From: Terriglobia bacterium
GTDB lineage: Bacteria > Acidobacteriota > Terriglobia > Versatilivoradales > Versatilivoraceae
NCBI GenBank assembly: GCA_022452285.1
Contig: JAKUNG010000002.1
Coordinates: forward strand, 21,716-85,715
DNA length: 64,000 nt
Direction: 5' to 3'
Shown: piece after piece, positions 28,154 through 36,974 of the stretch
How the letters are laid out: the number at the start of each line of letters is the position of its first letter
Numbering within the stretch: the stretch's first letter is position 1
The notes under the pieces: model-generated
What the model saw: the letters and a program-made list of their open reading frames with translations, nothing else
Database searches by the model: none
Told to the model about the DNA's origin: nothing
Program-made: the position numbers and the translations under genes

Positions 28154-29151
28154 TCTATTCCCCCACGGGTATAAATTTCTCGAACAATCTCCTCTATCGT
28201 AGTGTCATCAAGAGCTATGTCTCTAACAGAAAGGGAGTTAACGATCGTTTTTATTAATTCAGCAGAAGAAACCTTCTCTTTATTAAACACCGCTTGGAAA
28301 TGAAGAGGATCAATTTCTCTAAAGTCAACTGATGATGGGAACCCTAGTGAATCAAACTTAAATTTAGTAGGTTCTCTTAATTCAAATAACACTTGGGACT
28401 TACACTCAAACCGTTTTCGAAGAGATTCCAAAGTCCCATCAAAAAGCAGGCGACCTCCATCAATAATCATTACACGCTGGCAAAGCTCTTCGATATCTGA
28501 CAAATCATGGGTTGTTAATAGAACAGTTACCTTAAGTTCATGGTTGATTCGTTTTAAAAACTGTCTAATATTCTCTTTTGCTACTAAATCAAGCCCTATA
28601 GTAGGTTCATCCAAAAATACAATTTTTGGATTATGAAGAAACGCAGCAGCCAGATCACACCGCATCCTTTGTCCTAGACTTAGTTTTCTAACAGGAACCC
28701 CTAAGAGGGGTTTCAGATCTAAAACTGAGTTAAAAGTTTCTAATTGTTCTTGAAATTTTCGTTCTGGAATCTGATATATTCTTTTTAATAACTGAAATGA
28801 TTCAACTACTGCGATATCCCACCAAAGCTGGGTCCTTTGACCAAAAACAACTCCAATTCCTTGAGTATATCGGTGTCTATCCCGATAGGGTATAAAACCA
28901 TTTGCCTCAATTGTTCCATGTGAAGGCACTAAGATCCCGGTTAGCATTTTAATCGTAGTTGACTTCCCTGCACCATTAGCACCAATATAACCAACCATTT
29001 CACCTTCATTTATCGAGAAAGTTATGTTATCCACTGCTCTTATTTCTCGGGACTTACGGACAAATAAATTTTGAATTCCTCCCCAAACACCCTCTTTCCG
29101 ATGGTATGTTTTAAAAACTTTTGTTAATCCACTAACCTTAATCAATGGCAT
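28150..29151 (-). CDS. ABC transporter ATP-binding protein (exporter type)
   Basis: 333 residues. Walker A GANGAGKST (57-65), signature LSLGQRMRCDLAA, Walker B IVFLDEPTIGLD and the TTHD switch are all present, followed by a C-terminal extension of about 90 residues usual in DrrA-like drug and lipid exporters. An FGQRTQLWWD Q-loop segment is characteristic of ATPases that partner the ABC2_membrane_6-like permeases. Coupled by overlap to the first permease. It drives export of an unknown compound; the biosynthetic genes 0.8 kb upstream on the same strand are a possible source. Confidence 0.87.
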   Translation of the reverse strand: MPLIKVSGLTKVFKTYHRKEGVWGGIQNLFVRKSREIRAVDNITFSINEGEMVGYIGANGAGKSTTIKMLTGILVPSHGTIEANGFIPYRDRHRYTQGIGVVFGQRTQLWWDIAVVESFQLLKRIYQIPERKFQEQLETFNSVLDLKPLLGVPVRKLSLGQRMRCDLAAAFLHNPKIVFLDEPTIGLDLVAKENIRQFLKRINHELKVTVLLTTHDLSDIEELCQRVMIIDGGRLLFDGTLESLRKRFECKSQVLFELREPTKFKFDSLGFPSSVDFREIDPLHFQAVFNKEKVSSAELIKTIVNSLSVRDIALDDTTIEEIVREIYTRGGIE

Positions 29152-29350
29152 AAAACACTCAATTACTTCCTCAACAAATAGCTAAATATAAAAATGAAAG
29201 CACTACATAAGCCATAAATTATGAACTTCTCTTTAAAACACAAATTCCCTTTTAAAAATCGAGCTCCACCTATTGATCACAGAACATAGCTTCGACTCAA
29301 ATCAAACCGAGGCATAATTCCCCCTAAAAGAAGGTTCACCTCTTCGTTAT

Positions 29351-29800
29351 TCAAGATGAAGGTTTAAAATATAAGACTAAAGAAGCCCCTACTGCTACAA
29401 AGAGAAAACCAATGAATAGTAATGGATTAGGTGCAGTCTTAGGTGGATGCAGCACCATCGATGCAATAACATTAATTAAGGGTGCTCCACCAAATACTAA
29501 TGGCATTACGTAAACTGGTCGGCCACCTGTTTTAAAGGCCCATATAATACAAATAGCTCCTATCGCCCCCAAAGCACCTGCTAAGATAGCAGTGCCTGTC
29601 CCTTTGCTATTAAAATCTTGAAGCTGCCCCTGAGACCACAAACTTCCAAGTGGAACCAAAACAGCAATCAGAAAATATGCTATGCCTACACAAAGTAGCG
29701 CTCGTAAAGGACTACCCAACTGTATTTGACCTAGATGGAGAATGACTCCATACATTCCCCATGCACAAATCGCTCCAAACACAAAAATTAACCATGTCAT
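29351..29800 (-). CDS. Small EamA/DMT-like membrane protein
   Basis: 149 residues, about five hydrophobic helices. MTWLIFVFGAICAWGMYGV and LAGALGAIGAICIIWAFKTGG resemble drug/metabolite transporter (EamA-like) helices, but the length is half that of a full EamA protein, so it would act as a dimer or is a shortened relative. It lies between the CoA-ligase gene (162 bases upstream) and the ABC exporter (199 bases downstream), all on one strand. Function is unknown; the family resemblance is moderate. Confidence 0.6.
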   Translation of the reverse strand: MTWLIFVFGAICAWGMYGVILHLGQIQLGSPLRALLCVGIAYFLIAVLVPLGSLWSQGQLQDFNSKGTGTAILAGALGAIGAICIIWAFKTGGRPVYVMPLVFGGAPLINVIASMVLHPPKTAPNPLLFIGFLFVAVGASLVLYFKPSS

Positions 29801-29962
29801 TGGTTTATCTATCCTTTCTTTTCCTAAATGGAGGTCATAAAAAATTAAATCCGATATAGTAAAATGATTATTCTGTTACTCAAAAGCAAATAAACCGATC
29901 ATCAACAGGTTCTTAATTTCCAATTTATCAAAAAAACATGAACTGATTTATACAATCATTTT

Positions 29963-31258
29963 TTATAGATGAACCCATCTCTGCGACTTAAATTCAAACC
30001 GGGGCAGTGAACCTTTTGAAACTACCTCAACTAAAATATGTATACCAAAAGTTGATCGTAATTTTTCCTCTAGCTGCCTTTGAATAATATAAGAATCATT
30101 CTTTACGTCTGAAATCATTTCAATCCGAACCTTAATTTCTATCAAAGTTACCCTAGTGTCTATCCTAACTTGATATTCTTCAATATGGTCAAATGTTCGA
30201 ATTACTTCCTCCAGGGCACTTGGATAAAGATTAACTCCTCGAATTACCACCATATCATCGGCACGACTCAGGATTCCTCCTTTTAACGAAAGGTCATAAC
30301 TGCCACAGGAACATTGAACCGAAGTTCCAGTCCTTACAAGATCTCCTGTTCGGTAACGAACTAGTGGAGATCCTACTCGCCCTAATGTAGTTAATACTAA
30401 TTCGCCCACCTCTCCCCGAGAAACAGCCATTCCATTCTCAGGGTTAATTACTTCAGCAATAAAAGCCGATTCCATGACATGCAAAACCTCATTGCCTTTC
30501 GGGCACCCATAAGTTACTGGGCCAGTTTCAGTCATTCCATGATGATCTAATACCGTTACCTCACCCCAAAACTCTTGGATTTTTTTTATGGTAGCAGGAA
30601 TGCTACCACCAGGTTCTCCAGCAACGATAATTTTTTTTACCTGTCCAGAACTGAGCCTAATTTTATTCATTTGCGCTATTTCGCCTAAACGGATGGCGTA
30701 GGTAGGGGTACAACAGAGTACTGTCACTTTGTTATCAATGATAGTCTTCAATCTCCCTAGACTAGTCATTCCTCCACCAGGAATTGAGAGAAAACCCGAA
30801 CGTGTTGCAGATTCAAAAGCGGTCCAGAATCCCAAAAAGGGTCCAAACGAAAAAGCAAAAAATATTCGGTCATCAAGAGAGATGTTTACAGCACTATAGA
30901 CGCGATCCCAGTTGTCCAACATCCAATTCCAAGTTTCTGGAGTATCTAGCCAGGTCATCGGCTGGCCTGTTGTAGCACTAGTTTGATTAAACCGAGTGTA
31001 TTCCTCTATAGGAAAGGTTAGATTTGATCCGAAAGGAGGATTATTTCGTTGATCTTCAATCAGTTCATTTTTAAAAGTAAAGGGCACTTCAGAACAAAAT
31101 TCCCTTAAAGTAAGCGTATCAAATGAGAAGGCCGTCTCCTGGAATTTAAGTGAATAAAAAGGGTTGCTAGATTTTAATTTAGCCAGTAACGAGCGAAGCC
31201 TATCAACCTGATCAGCTTCAATCGACTTACGAAAATCAACTTTAGGGGATCCATTCAC
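29963..31258 (-). CDS. PaaK-like acyl/aryl-CoA ligase (adenylate-forming)
   Basis: 431 residues, the length of phenylacetate-CoA ligases. Adenylation motifs: TSATTGQP at 93-100 (a variant of TSGTTGKP, Gly to Ala and Lys to Gln), LDHHGMTETGP, RTGDLVRTG and GVNLYPSALEEVI, and a C-terminal PRFEFKSQRW carrying the catalytic lysine of the second conformation. A CSCG pair precedes the hinge. It would activate a carboxylic acid as AMP ester, then transfer it to CoA or another thiol. The start is GTG. It lies 91 bases after the thioesterase in a run with a radical SAM enzyme and a halogenase-like flavoenzyme. The acid is unknown. Confidence 0.82.
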   Translation of the reverse strand: MNGSPKVDFRKSIEADQVDRLRSLLAKLKSSNPFYSLKFQETAFSFDTLTLREFCSEVPFTFKNELIEDQRNNPPFGSNLTFPIEEYTRFNQTSATTGQPMTWLDTPETWNWMLDNWDRVYSAVNISLDDRIFFAFSFGPFLGFWTAFESATRSGFLSIPGGGMTSLGRLKTIIDNKVTVLCCTPTYAIRLGEIAQMNKIRLSSGQVKKIIVAGEPGGSIPATIKKIQEFWGEVTVLDHHGMTETGPVTYGCPKGNEVLHVMESAFIAEVINPENGMAVSRGEVGELVLTTLGRVGSPLVRYRTGDLVRTGTSVQCSCGSYDLSLKGGILSRADDMVVIRGVNLYPSALEEVIRTFDHIEEYQVRIDTRVTLIEIKVRIEMISDVKNDSYIIQRQLEEKLRSTFGIHILVEVVSKGSLPRFEFKSQRWVHL

Positions 31259-31349
31259 AGGTACTACCTAGCGTTATTTCTTTAAAAAGATCTACCTAAA
31301 TCCTGAATATTTTTAAGACTGCTTAAGTTATAAAACTCAGGATAAATCT

Positions 31350-31790
31350 TCACGGTGCCACATTAATCTCACGGAATATTCTCTCTGGTATTGGTATTGA
31401 GGTCATTGATCCATTAGATTTATTTCGAGAAACACAGGCAACAATTAATTCACCCTTAGCAACTTCATTCTTTAAATCTTCATTTACCAAATAAAACTTA
31501 AAAGAATAGGCCAATGTTTTCTCTTTTTTTTCCTTTACCTTCAGGTGAATTTCAACAAGATCTTCAAACCTTAAAGGATGGCTAAAATTACAAGTGGCAT
31601 GAACCCGCGGCCAGCCAATGTTTTCATATTGATCTACTTCATGAATAGAAAAACCTAATGAACGAAAAAAAGCATGTTCCGCAGCTTCCATAAATCGAAA
31701 AAAATTCGAATAGTGCATAATTCCAGCCAAATCAGTTTCAGCAAACTCTACCTGTCGAATTAATTTAAATTCAAAACTTTTTTGATTCAT
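31350..31790 (-). CDS. Hotdog-fold acyl-CoA thioesterase (4HBT/YbgC-like)
   Basis: 146 residues. VEFAETDLAGIMHYSNFFRF holds the 4-hydroxybenzoyl-CoA-thioesterase-type active-site aspartate (ETDLAGIMHY) and the long central helix; HATCNFSHPLRFEDLVEIHL follows as the second strand pair. It hydrolyses or accepts an acyl- or aryl-CoA thioester. Its ATG shares one base with the stop of the flavoenzyme gene (TAATG), indicating translational coupling and joint function. Which thioester is used is not shown by sequence. Confidence 0.85.
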   Translation of the reverse strand: MNQKSFEFKLIRQVEFAETDLAGIMHYSNFFRFMEAAEHAFFRSLGFSIHEVDQYENIGWPRVHATCNFSHPLRFEDLVEIHLKVKEKKEKTLAYSFKFYLVNEDLKNEVAKGELIVACVSRNKSNGSMTSIPIPERIFREINVAP

Positions 31791-33064
31791 TAAAGCTCCA
31801 CTTGTGGTCGTCCATAAGAAACAGGTCTGGGAAGTTGCGCGAATTCTGATACTCCTTCAAACAAGGGCTCCATATTTCGGAATAAATTTCCAATCAGACA
31901 GTCGGTTAAATCCCCACGCAACTCAGGAAAACGCTGAACGAAACCTCGAAAACTAAATTCATGATTATAAAATGCATATACTAACTTACGCATTGATTCA
32001 ATACCTTGAACCATCTCCTGACTATAATCTAAAAATTGTTTGGCCGAACAGTCCCCGATAGATAACGCCTTATGAACTGCATCAGCAGCAAGTTCTCCAC
32101 TCCGCAGTGCCAAAAAAACTCCAGACGAAAATACTGGATCCAAGAATGCAAAAGCATCACCAACCAGTAATAATCCATTTGAAGCACAGAACTTAGAGCG
32201 ATATGAATACTCTCCTGTCACCCAGTATTGACCCACTTGCTGACTCCCTTTAAGGTGATTCTCAATCCATGGATTATTTGGTATTTCTCTAAAAAAAATC
32301 TTTGCTAATTCTTTTTCTCCACGATATAGATATTTTTTGTCGGCTACAATACCTACACTAACCAAATCACCAGACAAGGGGATATACCAAAACCAACCCT
32401 TTTCAGGCAAATATGCTACTGTTGTTGCACCATAATCTAATCCTTGATCGCGTTGACCACCTTTAAAATAGGTCCAGATTGAAATTTTGTTCAGTTCTGG
32501 ATCCCGCATTCTCCAGCGGTTCTGTGTCATACTCACACCATCTCGACCTGTTGCATCTAATGTTATTGGGGCAATGAATTTATATTTCTTCCCACTTTTA
32601 TGGATGGCTTCAACACCTTCTACATTTTCATTTGATTTTACTAAACGGTTAACTAGTGTCTCTTCTTTCACCTCAACACCTTTAGCTCGGGCATTATCAA
32701 GTAATATTTGATCAAAGTCACTACGCATCACCTGCCATGTTGTTGAAGCCTCATGATCTAAGTGTTGAAAAAAATAGAATGGTTGAGAAAGCTTCCCTTC
32801 AGTCGTAACAAACTGCACACTATATTTTCGAGGAAAGTTAGAGGCCTTTATCTGATCAATCACACCAAGTCGTTCGAGAGTGAAGTAGCAGTAAGGCATT
32901 AATGACTCTCCAACATGATATCGGGGAAACTTTTCCTTTTCTAGCAGTAGAACTCGATGGCCCCTCATTCCAAGCAAAGCTGCAGCAGTTGAGCCAGCGG
33001 GTCCCCCGCCTATGACGATAACGTCAAATTCCCTATCTCCTTGATTACTGAAGGCACGTTTCAT
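31790..33064 (-). CDS. Flavin-dependent halogenase-like oxidoreductase
   Basis: 424 residues. The FAD Rossmann motif GGGPAGS starts at residue 19 and FPRYHVGESLMP follows, as in class B flavin halogenases. Three halogenase marks are present: Lys80 in FPRKYSVQF, where these enzymes carry the chloramine-forming lysine; WFWYIP at 224-229 (WxWxIP); and Phe307, Pro310, Ser313, Gly315 in FLDPVFSSGV (FxxPxxSxG). I therefore read it as a halogenase or close relative acting on a carrier- or CoA-bound substrate. A geranylgeranyl-reductase-like or hydroxylating monooxygenase is the alternative. Starts 2 bases after the radical SAM stop and overlaps the thioesterase. Confidence 0.78.
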   Translation of the reverse strand: MKRAFSNQGDREFDVIVIGGGPAGSTAAALLGMRGHRVLLLEKEKFPRYHVGESLMPYCYFTLERLGVIDQIKASNFPRKYSVQFVTTEGKLSQPFYFFQHLDHEASTTWQVMRSDFDQILLDNARAKGVEVKEETLVNRLVKSNENVEGVEAIHKSGKKYKFIAPITLDATGRDGVSMTQNRWRMRDPELNKISIWTYFKGGQRDQGLDYGATTVAYLPEKGWFWYIPLSGDLVSVGIVADKKYLYRGEKELAKIFFREIPNNPWIENHLKGSQQVGQYWVTGEYSYRSKFCASNGLLLVGDAFAFLDPVFSSGVFLALRSGELAADAVHKALSIGDCSAKQFLDYSQEMVQGIESMRKLVYAFYNHEFSFRGFVQRFPELRGDLTDCLIGNLFRNMEPLFEGVSEFAQLPRPVSYGRPQVEL

Positions 33065-33066
33065 AG

Positions 33067-34395
33067 TTACGTGTATCGACTATTTTGATGTTTCTCTAGA
33101 AAGAATTCTGCTAACAAATTATCAACTTGTAACAATCCTTCACGTCGCAGACTCCAGTTATCATTTCCAACATCAATATAATTTTGGCTTTGTAAATAAG
33201 ACAGAGCACTGGAAAACCGTTTATTTACATCAATTTTAAACTTTTTTAAAAAGTAACTAGGCTGGACCTCTCCAAGTTTAAGCTGGAGAATGAGTTCTCT
33301 AATTAAGCGTTCTTCTATAGATGGTGTAAGCGCTCGATAAATAGGAAGTCTCCCAGCTGAAAGGGAATCTTTATATTCTGATAGTTCCTGCTGATTTTGG
33401 TAATTAGTTCCCCCAACATGCGAAAACGAGGCTACACCTAATCCAATTAAATCTGCACCAGTCCATAAAAAGTCTCTGTACAAAAATCTTGTTTCTGCAG
33501 GATTCTTAACAGCTGTATAGGCACTTGTTATAGTATATCCCGATGCTTCTAGTCTTTCGAAAGCTTCGTTTACCCACCGACGTTTTGTCTGCCAGTCAGC
33601 AACAGGAGCCACCTCTTGACCTGCCACCTTCATCTCTTGGAACACTGTAGTATTAAAGGGAATTTCCATTTGGTAAATAGTTACACTATCGGGTTCTAAA
33701 TCAATTGTTTTTTCAATACATTTCTTCCAATTCTCGTTTGTTTCTCCCACCATACCTGCAATTAGATCAATGTTGACTTGAGGAAAACCAATCAAACGGG
33801 CAAGACGATAAGCTTTGTCAATTTCTTTAGAACCGTGAGCCCTACCATTCCCTTTCAATAGTTCATCATTAAAGTTTTCCACTCCTAAGCTGAGTCTTGT
33901 AACACCAATATTCCTAATTCCGTCCAATTTGTTTTCTGTAAGCGTGCCTGGCTCGCACTCAAAGGTGATTTCGTCAGCGTCATCCCATGAAACCTTATCC
34001 TTCAGTGCTTCTGTCAAACTAATAAGCTGCCTTGAAGATAAATAGGAAGGAGTTCCACCTCCAAAGTAAACGAATTTAGGAGTTCGGCCAGTAATAGAAG
34101 TTTTTTTGGAGTAAAGAGTCATTTCCGTAATCATTGATGAAATGTAATTCTCCAACATAGCTGCGTCATTATTTGTGTAAACCTTAAAATAACAAAAGTG
34201 ACATCGCTTACGACAAAATGGAATGTGAAGATAAATTCCAAGAGGAGTATCCACAGCCGACTGCTTCTCTAAAGCATCAAAGGCCTCACTTATCCGATTT
34301 GTCTTCCAAAAGGAATAGGGAGGGTAATTTGAGACGAAATAGTTACCTGCTGTTGTCTGATTTTTATAATTTTCTACAGGATCAACCGAGTTCAC
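33067..34395 (-). CDS. HemN/HemW-like radical SAM enzyme
   Basis: 442 residues. GIYLHIPFCRKRCHFC holds the iron-sulfur cysteines Cys61, Cys65 and Cys68 (CxxxCxxC); YFGGGTPSYLS, FECEPGTLT and RLSLGVENFND match the HemN superfamily, and the C-terminal third matches the HemN_C domain. True HemW and HemN differ after the third cysteine, and no haem genes are near. The superfamily also includes class C radical SAM methylases and cyclopropanases of natural-product pathways, so a role in modifying the substrate of the coupled genes is plausible. GTG start with AAGGG upstream. It is the first gene of the run. Confidence 0.8.
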   Translation of the reverse strand: MNSVDPVENYKNQTTAGNYFVSNYPPYSFWKTNRISEAFDALEKQSAVDTPLGIYLHIPFCRKRCHFCYFKVYTNNDAAMLENYISSMITEMTLYSKKTSITGRTPKFVYFGGGTPSYLSSRQLISLTEALKDKVSWDDADEITFECEPGTLTENKLDGIRNIGVTRLSLGVENFNDELLKGNGRAHGSKEIDKAYRLARLIGFPQVNIDLIAGMVGETNENWKKCIEKTIDLEPDSVTIYQMEIPFNTTVFQEMKVAGQEVAPVADWQTKRRWVNEAFERLEASGYTITSAYTAVKNPAETRFLYRDFLWTGADLIGLGVASFSHVGGTNYQNQQELSEYKDSLSAGRLPIYRALTPSIEERLIRELILQLKLGEVQPSYFLKKFKIDVNKRFSSALSYLQSQNYIDVGNDNWSLRREGLLQVDNLLAEFFLEKHQNSRYT

Positions 34396-34674
34396 TAGAA
34401 TCCCTTCCTATGTTAATTGAATCAACTTTAACCAAGACTAAACTCAATTTATAAATCAAAATATTAGCATGTTACTAGCTATTTTAAGTTTTACAAACTA
34501 AGGAACTTAATAGTCTAAAGACATTAATTCTAAATGCACTATTTTTCTCCTAATGCCCGAACAGGACTTCCAACCTTTTAACGTATTTTCAAGCTAAGCA
34601 ATTCTGATATAAGTAGAATAAGAGACCTTTACCTGTAATATTTATCCAATCTATTTTTTCTTTAGGAAGCTTAA

Positions 34675-36885
34675 CTATATCTCTTTTTCGACTAGTCCTC
34701 TTTCATAAGCCCTATAGATCCAAAACCCCATAAAAATTAATCCTCCAACCAAATTAACATAAGGAGCAATATCTATGTTATTAAAGGGTAAATAGGGTAG
34801 CAATAGCGTTATCCCACAAATAAATAAAACTAACCTATAGGACCTTGTTAATGAACCTTTAAAGTAACCTGCAATAGCCGAAGAAATTGCAACAATACCC
34901 AACACAGCACTTCCAAGACCGACAAATAACTCAAAAAGACTAGCATTGCTTGTGAAATCGAGTGGCATATTAGTCGTCGCTCGGTTCAACGCTACTGTAC
35001 TGGTATCACGAGGTTCCAATAGAAGTAATTCTGGTCGGTAAACAAACATGAAAGGAAGGGTGAACCCCACCAGCGTAAAACAAAATGAGGCTACAGCTGT
35101 TTTCATAACTTTAGCTCCAGCAATTGAAGCACTAGCATATGCTGCTAATGCTACTGGCGGAGTAACCATTGACATCATGCCAAAATAAAAAATAAAAAGA
35201 TGGGCGGCTAGCGGTTGAACTCCCATCTCATGCAATAAAGACCCCATCAGTGTTGCCATTAGGAGATAACAAACAACCGAAGGAACACCCATACCAAGGA
35301 TAATAGAACAAATCATAATTCCCAGTAATGCCAAAAATAAATTAGATTCCACAACATCCTTGATGATACTACTAAAATCACTAGCTATACCTGTTGCCTG
35401 AACAACTCCAATAATTATTCCAACGCAAGCACTTGCAGCAATCAGTGGTACCCCATTTTTAGCAGCTTTAATAAACACATCAGTAAACATTTTCCGCAAC
35501 TTAGAATGAGCTAGTCCAAACATAATTAACACTAAAACACCTACTAAACAGGAATTAATATAAGACTCAACGTACAATCGAAAAGAAGACTCAGCGGGCA
35601 TTACAGATAAAAAAGTTTGATGAAAAACCAAACCGAGGAAGAATATTCCTAAAGCCCACTGTCTAGCTCGACCATTATCAGTTTTGCCTTTGCCAATTAT
35701 TGAAAATATTAAAATGACTACCAGCGATCCACTTACTGCTTTAAATGGAGTAAATCCCAAAATTAAAATAATTATAAGCGTAGTCAGGGCACTAAAAAAA
35801 ACTAACCCTTGGAATCGTGAAATTGGCGCAGGATCCTTTTTTTCACCTTCGAGTTTAGTTCCAATTCGACCAGCATAAAAATGAACAATCAAGAATATTG
35901 AAAGATAGTAGAGAATAGCTGGGATTAAAGCTGATCTAGCCACTTGAAGAAATGTGACTCGTGGCTGAACTAATTCAAGCATCATGTATGCACCTGCACC
36001 CATTACCGGCGGCACCAATGCTCCGCCTGCAGCAGCAGCTGCAGTTATTCCAGCAGCAACATGTTTTTTAAAACCAGAATTTCGCATCATTGGAATAGTA
36101 AATGCACCAGTAGTCACAGCATTAGCTACTGCGCTACCCGACAAAGATCCCATCAAGCCACTTCCTAACACTGAAACTTTTGCCGGACCACCAGGAGTTT
36201 TTCCAAATAATTTTTCTGCAAAACTAATAATAAATTTTGTAGCTCCTGACATCTCTAAAAAAGCCCCAAAAACCACAAACAAGAATACATATTTCATCAT
36301 CACACTAGCTGCTGGGCCGAACACACCTAATGATTGTGCAAATGTGGTACTAACCATGTAGCCAAACCCCTGCCCAGCATGTGGCAACAACCACATTGGT
36401 AAAGGGTTTACGATGCCCTGAGCTGCTAAAAAACAATAATAAGTATGGAACAAAAAGATACTTGCTAAAATTGGAACAGCCCATCCAATGGCCCGTCTAG
36501 TAGCCTCAATTACCAACAGTAGACCTATCACTCCAATGAAGATATCTACTCTATTTTCAATCCCAGCACGGTCACCAAGAGATTTGGCATAGGGCCAAAG
36601 TGTGGGAAACCAATCTCTAAAAACTGGTTCAGTAGTTATAACAACATATAGACATGTAACTATACTGCCCAAGGCCAAACTAGCACTAACCAGTCTGTCC
36701 ACTTTGGATTGCTCATATTTTTTACTAGAGGGGAACAATAGAAAACATAGTATTAGACCCAGCATTACAAATAGTGCTAATTCAGATTGTGGTTGTAGTC
36801 GAGGAAAATTGACTTCGAGCAGAGTAAATAAACAAAGAATTACACTCAAACTCGAAATTAGACTATTACGTATTGTCTGGAGCAT
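34675..36885 (-). CDS. TRAP transporter fused permease (4TM/12TM, TAXI type)
   Basis: 736 residues, largely hydrophobic, with the small DctQ-like and large DctM-like permease parts fused. VFGAFLEMSGATKFII, FGKTPGGPAKVSVLGSGLMG and SGSAVANAVTTGAFTIPMM are characteristic of the fused TRAP permeases that pair with TAXI receptors. Takes up an organic acid with sodium or protons. The receptor gene is just upstream on the same strand, 89 bases apart, so the pair forms a complete system. The ATG has GAGGG about 10 bases upstream. Confidence 0.92.
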   Translation of the reverse strand: MLQTIRNSLISSLSVILCLFTLLEVNFPRLQPQSELALFVMLGLILCFLLFPSSKKYEQSKVDRLVSASLALGSIVTCLYVVITTEPVFRDWFPTLWPYAKSLGDRAGIENRVDIFIGVIGLLLVIEATRRAIGWAVPILASIFLFHTYYCFLAAQGIVNPLPMWLLPHAGQGFGYMVSTTFAQSLGVFGPAASVMMKYVFLFVVFGAFLEMSGATKFIISFAEKLFGKTPGGPAKVSVLGSGLMGSLSGSAVANAVTTGAFTIPMMRNSGFKKHVAAGITAAAAAGGALVPPVMGAGAYMMLELVQPRVTFLQVARSALIPAILYYLSIFLIVHFYAGRIGTKLEGEKKDPAPISRFQGLVFFSALTTLIIILILGFTPFKAVSGSLVVILIFSIIGKGKTDNGRARQWALGIFFLGLVFHQTFLSVMPAESSFRLYVESYINSCLVGVLVLIMFGLAHSKLRKMFTDVFIKAAKNGVPLIAASACVGIIIGVVQATGIASDFSSIIKDVVESNLFLALLGIMICSIILGMGVPSVVCYLLMATLMGSLLHEMGVQPLAAHLFIFYFGMMSMVTPPVALAAYASASIAGAKVMKTAVASFCFTLVGFTLPFMFVYRPELLLLEPRDTSTVALNRATTNMPLDFTSNASLFELFVGLGSAVLGIVAISSAIAGYFKGSLTRSYRLVLFICGITLLLPYLPFNNIDIAPYVNLVGGLIFMGFWIYRAYERGLVEKEI

Positions 36886-36974
36886 ACAACATTACCCTCA
36901 GGAGAAACTACTCAGCTCATCTAAATTCGTAATGAGGATAGCCTGGCAATAAAGAAGGACTCTTGCTTTCCTCA

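Noticed and set aside
33067-34395. Radical SAM protein as the haem chaperone HemW or coproporphyrinogen oxidase HemN
   Set aside because: The residues after the cluster cysteines differ and the gene is coupled to a flavoenzyme and thioesterase, so a dedicated haem role is not favoured, though it is not disproved.
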